A DNA stretch of 64,000 nt from Bolinopsis microptera (taxonomy: Eukaryota > Ctenophora > Tentaculata > Lobata > Bolinopsidae), in assembly GCF_026151205.1 (NCBI RefSeq), contig NC_087077.1:15970983-16034982 (forward strand). Direction: 5' to 3'. The position numbers were made by a program, and so were the translations under genes. Below are positions 60,460 to 64,000 of the stretch, in pieces. Within the stretch, counting starts at the first letter, position 1, and each line of letters begins with the position of its first letter. Under the pieces are notes generated by a model. The model was not told the origin of the DNA, did no database searches, and saw nothing but the letters and a program-made list of their open reading frames with translations.

Positions 60460-62500
60460 TTAACGGGTGATACTCGTAAAATGTCTGTTCCATATATTGG
60501 ACGGCCGTCGACGAGTCCAACAATATAAACGGCACCGCGCCAATTGTTTATGGTTTACAATTACAACTTAATTAGATTTAGAGATTGCTGCATCCTCAAG
60601 GATTTTAATTATGCTTTACATTTTTGAAGTAAGATGATACTTATATAACTGAATTGCGATTTGATTTTGAACTCTTGTCATTTGTAAATATGTAGCCTAG
60701 CTTAACTGTGAACAGATTTACAATTCCATTTCCAAGTTAGTAGAAATTAAATGGTTTTTATTTTGCCTGGGCCTGAAGATACAATTACAAAATTAAATTC
60801 AATCCATCCCTTTAAGAGCCGACGTTCTAATATTATGTACTCACTTTACCGGGCCGCGCTCAGCCTGTCATTCCGCCTAATCTCTATTATGTTTATGAAC
60901 ATGATAGCCCGAGGTCCCCAGGTAAGTACTCACTTTGAGCTCAGCCTGTCATTTCGTAGAATCTCTATGATTATGAACATAAATATAATATCCTGAGGTT
61001 TCCAGGTAAGGTACTGTCTGCGGTTTGCATTTAAAGTTGAATTATTAACTGGTAATATTCGTACAAACAACAAAATTTCGCGTGCGTCTTGAAAAATTAG
61101 TTACATGTAACCTTTGCATTAACCAAAGCTTGTATCACGTCGTGACCCCAATTGTCGGGGACCCCCATTACCTGGGACCTTAGGCGGCGGCTATCATACA
61201 ACGTATGAAAAAGCAGAGCCCTCTCGCTTGCAGTAGCGATAGGGGGTGTGCATGTGCTGCACGATAAAATAAACTTGCTCGGATTTAATTCAAAATTTTT
61301 GTACCATATCGTTTTCTACAGATTGAGAATTTTCCCAGTACCAAATTTGTCATACCTTTTTGAAATGATCAGTAAGTTTCGCCTACCTTACTCGGGAATA
61401 TTATAGCGGGTTGATTTTTTACGAGTATCACCCGTAAAGTTGATTTTTGACTGGGAAAATTAATGACCGGGAAAAATATGGCGGAATGTTCCAAAACCCA
61501 CCAAGCATCAAAATGTATTACTATTAGTTTACCTTACTCGGGAACATTATAGCGGGTTAATTTATGACTGGGAAAATTAATGACCGGGAAAAATATGGCG
61601 GAATTTTCCAAAACCCACCACTTTATCCCAGTCATAATATTTCCGAGTACTATAAGGTGCCATATTTGATGGTACGCGGCTTTTGGAGGTATGGTAGGTA
61701 CTTTAAAAGTCGCGTATAGTACATAGTAATTTGACGAAATTTACCTGGGGACCTCAGGCTATCATGTTCAAAAACAAATAGAGATTCGGCGGAATGACAG
61801 GCTGAGCGCGGCCCAGTAAGACGAAATTCGTTGATTTTTATTGCATAATTTTGTAGGTTTATAACCTACCAGGACGCGCGCCGAGTTGGACTCTTCAACG
61901 GTCTTGCTCTAACCAGAGCCCTCTCGCTTGCAGTAGCGCGCAACCGCCGAAGTACGCATACGTATACACATGGCTATGTGAATCAACGGTCCAATATTGA
62001 ATATATGGAACAGATATTTTACGAGTATCACCCGTTAAATCTCAAGTTCTTAAACATGAATCATAATGAAAATTTGCCAGAACCTTTCAATAATTAATAA
62101 TACTTAACTACTGCAAACCTTATTTAGTTGGGAGAGATTGGCCTTGATTAAAAGGTCTAAAATGACAAAATAGGTATAAATTCGTTGATAGCTCAAATTA
62201 TGACCATGATCGAAATTGCTCAAACTAATTTAGGTTTAGTAAAACATAAATTGTAAATCTTTACGTAAGCTGACGTGACCTTGTAGATTTATAACAGCTA
62301 CCAGGACGCGCGCCGAGTTGGACTCGTCGACAATATATAGAACAGATATTTTACTTGACGGATGTTACTCGTCTAAATTTCTTCGAAGTAGCGCGCGCCG
62401 CTTTCTTCTCGAAATGGCCCAACGGCAAGTGTTACGAAGTAGCGCGCGCCGGGCCAGATCATTAACAATGGTCAACTATTTTACGAGAATCACCCGTTAA
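60460..62500. mobile_element. cluster of inverted-repeat family copies
   Basis: Blocks of the left-end family recur in both orientations: cgggtgatactcgtaaaat at 60463, cgagtatcacccg at about 61419, accaggacgcgcgccgagtt at 61867 and 62303, and ttttacgagtatcacccg at about 62013 and 62478. Two inverted copies of the ggcggaatgacaggctgagc repeat lie at 60849-61008 and a forward copy at 61741-61821. A further direct duplication (ctgggaaaattaatgaccgg) occurs at 61451 and 61567. The cluster looks like nested non-autonomous transposons; I could not resolve individual elements. Confidence 0.55.
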
Positions 62501-63346
62501 ACGTGACCAAATTTCAACAAAATTTGTATATGTAAAATTGACATGGGCTGAGCACCGTCCAGTCATATGCGCGGTGTTCATATTTTTATTAAGCTTTTGT
62601 ACAGCAATTAGAAGAGAAACGGAAAAAATCTTAAAACTAGCAAGCTATGCACAGTTAATGTAATATATTTTTTAATGCCATGCTAGTAGTTTACAGTTTA
62701 TTATTTTATGCATGCATCAAACACTACACTTAATCGAAAGCTGGGACGGTAGAAGCCATGTACATTGTATAGTACCTTTGGAGGACTCTGACGCGCCGCG
62801 CAAACTAGCATTCTTGCTTCGCATCGTCGATCGTTTCTCTGCTTGGCTATTTTTACTACTTAAAGGGTTTTTATAAATAATAAAATTTAATCAGATTTTT
62901 ATCGAATTTTTATATATGATAGGATCATTGTTATGTGTATATTGTTTGAATTTTATCAACAAAAAAAATGTACATTGTACATGTTATGTGAAGCAGTCCT
63001 CAACAAAATTTTGGTGACGGATTCCTCGAATAAGTAGGTACAGTTTGCCATCTGCAAAGCAACAACTCTCAAATATAAAACAAGGCGGTGGTATAAGACC
63101 CAACGTATGGGTACTGACTTTTGGCCCCCCCTCTATATATATAAAAAATGTATTGTTTATTGAATTTTAAATTATGAATTTAAGTTTATATTTCATGCAA
63201 AATGACTGATGTTCGAATGACCAAAATATTGCATATTATTCGCTCAAATCACAAATATCAAAAATAATATGGCTCAATTGTATTATTCATCAAAATAGGA
63301 AACAAAAATGTTGGTGTAAATGTTGGTGTTTATTATATTATGTTAA
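62501..63346. other. non-coding interval
   Basis: No gene is seen. The stretch at 62880-62960 shares wording with 27050-27150. The part nearest 63346 is presumably 3' untranslated sequence of the minus-strand gene. Confidence 0.45.
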
Positions 63347-64000
63347 CTACCAGTCTATAGGACACCATCCAGCGATTTTGAAATGGTCTGGGACTTTATT
63401 CCATGTACGCGTAGCATTTACGCCTTCGGTGATGTGATTTGGGAACGGTTCTTCTTGATACACGACGTCCTGAAACAAAGCATAAAAAATACAGTGACGT
63501 ACTAGCATCAGCGGCTACAATTGACAATATAGCCTCCAGGCCCAGGTAAATAAGATGCTATCAACCTAAAAATTGAAAAAGTGTGTTTTTAGAGCAAAAC
63601 GCGCAGTTATGCTAGCATTCAAGCGACGATTTGGCGCCCCCTAAGATGGCGCCCCCCACACATTGGGGTCAGCGGCGCGGGCCCTTTGTTACACCACTGA
63701 ACCACCTTTGGAAATATCTTCTAGAGGGTCTAAATATAACTAACTGCCCATCTAAAACATTTCTAAACACCAAACCAGGCTTCACCATTAATGCTCAATG
63801 AAACAAGACTATTTTCCAGAAAAACATCAAAAGTGAAGCTTAAAGTTGAACTCACCTTTCTAAACTGGTATATGTTTTCCTTGTCTTCTCCAACCACTTT
63901 AAATGTCATGGCAGCATTAAATGCTTTTGGAGGCGATCGTCCAAATAATTTGTTCATATCAGTTAGTTTTTTTATACCAGCTAACAATGGCTCCCCATCT
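63347..64000 (-). CDS. 3' end of an unidentified minus-strand gene (partial)
   Basis: Two exons: one from the window edge (64000) down to 63856, ending AGAAAG|GTGAGT, and one from 63469 down to 63347, after the acceptor CTTTGTTTCAG, ending in TAG. Both are phase 0. The first encodes DMNKLFGRSPPKAFNAAMTF and VVGEDKENIYQFRK; the second encodes HITEGVNATRTWNKVPDHFK and ends GWCPIDW. The gene continues past the right edge. I do not recognise the protein; there is no membrane segment or familiar enzyme motif in the visible part. A transposon origin cannot be excluded. Confidence 0.55.

Noticed and set aside
60500-60540. Hammerhead-ribozyme-like core (gtcgacgagtcc)
   Set aside because: The CTGA(N)GA box is altered and no matching GAAA box or three-stem layout is visible around it.

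Overview
The window is eukaryotic nuclear DNA from an invertebrate animal. It is AT-rich, its genes are split by GT-AG introns, and it contains a dystrophin-family gene, a rhodopsin-like receptor and abundant LINE, SINE and MITE debris. The mix would fit an early-branching animal such as a cnidarian, but the sequence alone does not fix the lineage.

Layout. 1-15 kb is repeat-rich: an inverted-repeat family, a decayed pogo/Tigger-like transposase (3.4-4.1 kb, minus), an orphan proline/alanine-rich gene (6.2-7.5 kb, minus) and a nearly intact LINE with a restriction-like endonuclease (10.1-14.3 kb, minus), abutted head-to-tail by a truncated sister copy. 15-20 kb is non-coding with two clear MITEs, one a hAT-type element with an 8-bp target duplication. 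A BTB-domain gene lies at 20.4-22.0 kb. A 1.66-kb TA-flanked element packed with oriented CCCCTAAAATGTCA motifs follows at 22.4-24.1 kb, then a SINE.

The main gene is a dystrophin-like C-terminal region on the plus strand. I assembled 17 exons from 28155 to 59887 by splice sites and phase; all joins are in frame. It covers the two EF-hand-like regions, half of a ZZ zinc finger, a dystrophin-like post-ZZ segment, a short coiled coil and a divergent tail ending in a stop. Its upstream part (WW, spectrin repeats) is not visible. One intron of about 14.7 kb (32637-47319) holds three other genes: an SRCR/mucin-like single-pass receptor (plus), a 7TM receptor (minus) and a very long charged-helix protein (plus, with one apparent frameshift).

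The next intron holds a satellite array (366-bp unit, itself a dimer) broken by a full-length 5.6-kb CR1/L2-like LINE on the minus strand. Its ORF1 encodes an AlkB-type Fe(II)/2-oxoglutarate dioxygenase domain fused to an SGNH esterase domain, both with visible catalytic residues; its ORF2 is an APE endonuclease-reverse transcriptase. The AlkB-esterase ORF1 is the most unusual item in the window.

The right end (60-62.6 kb) carries more copies of the inverted-repeat families seen at the left end, and the last kilobase holds the 3' end of an unidentified minus-strand gene.
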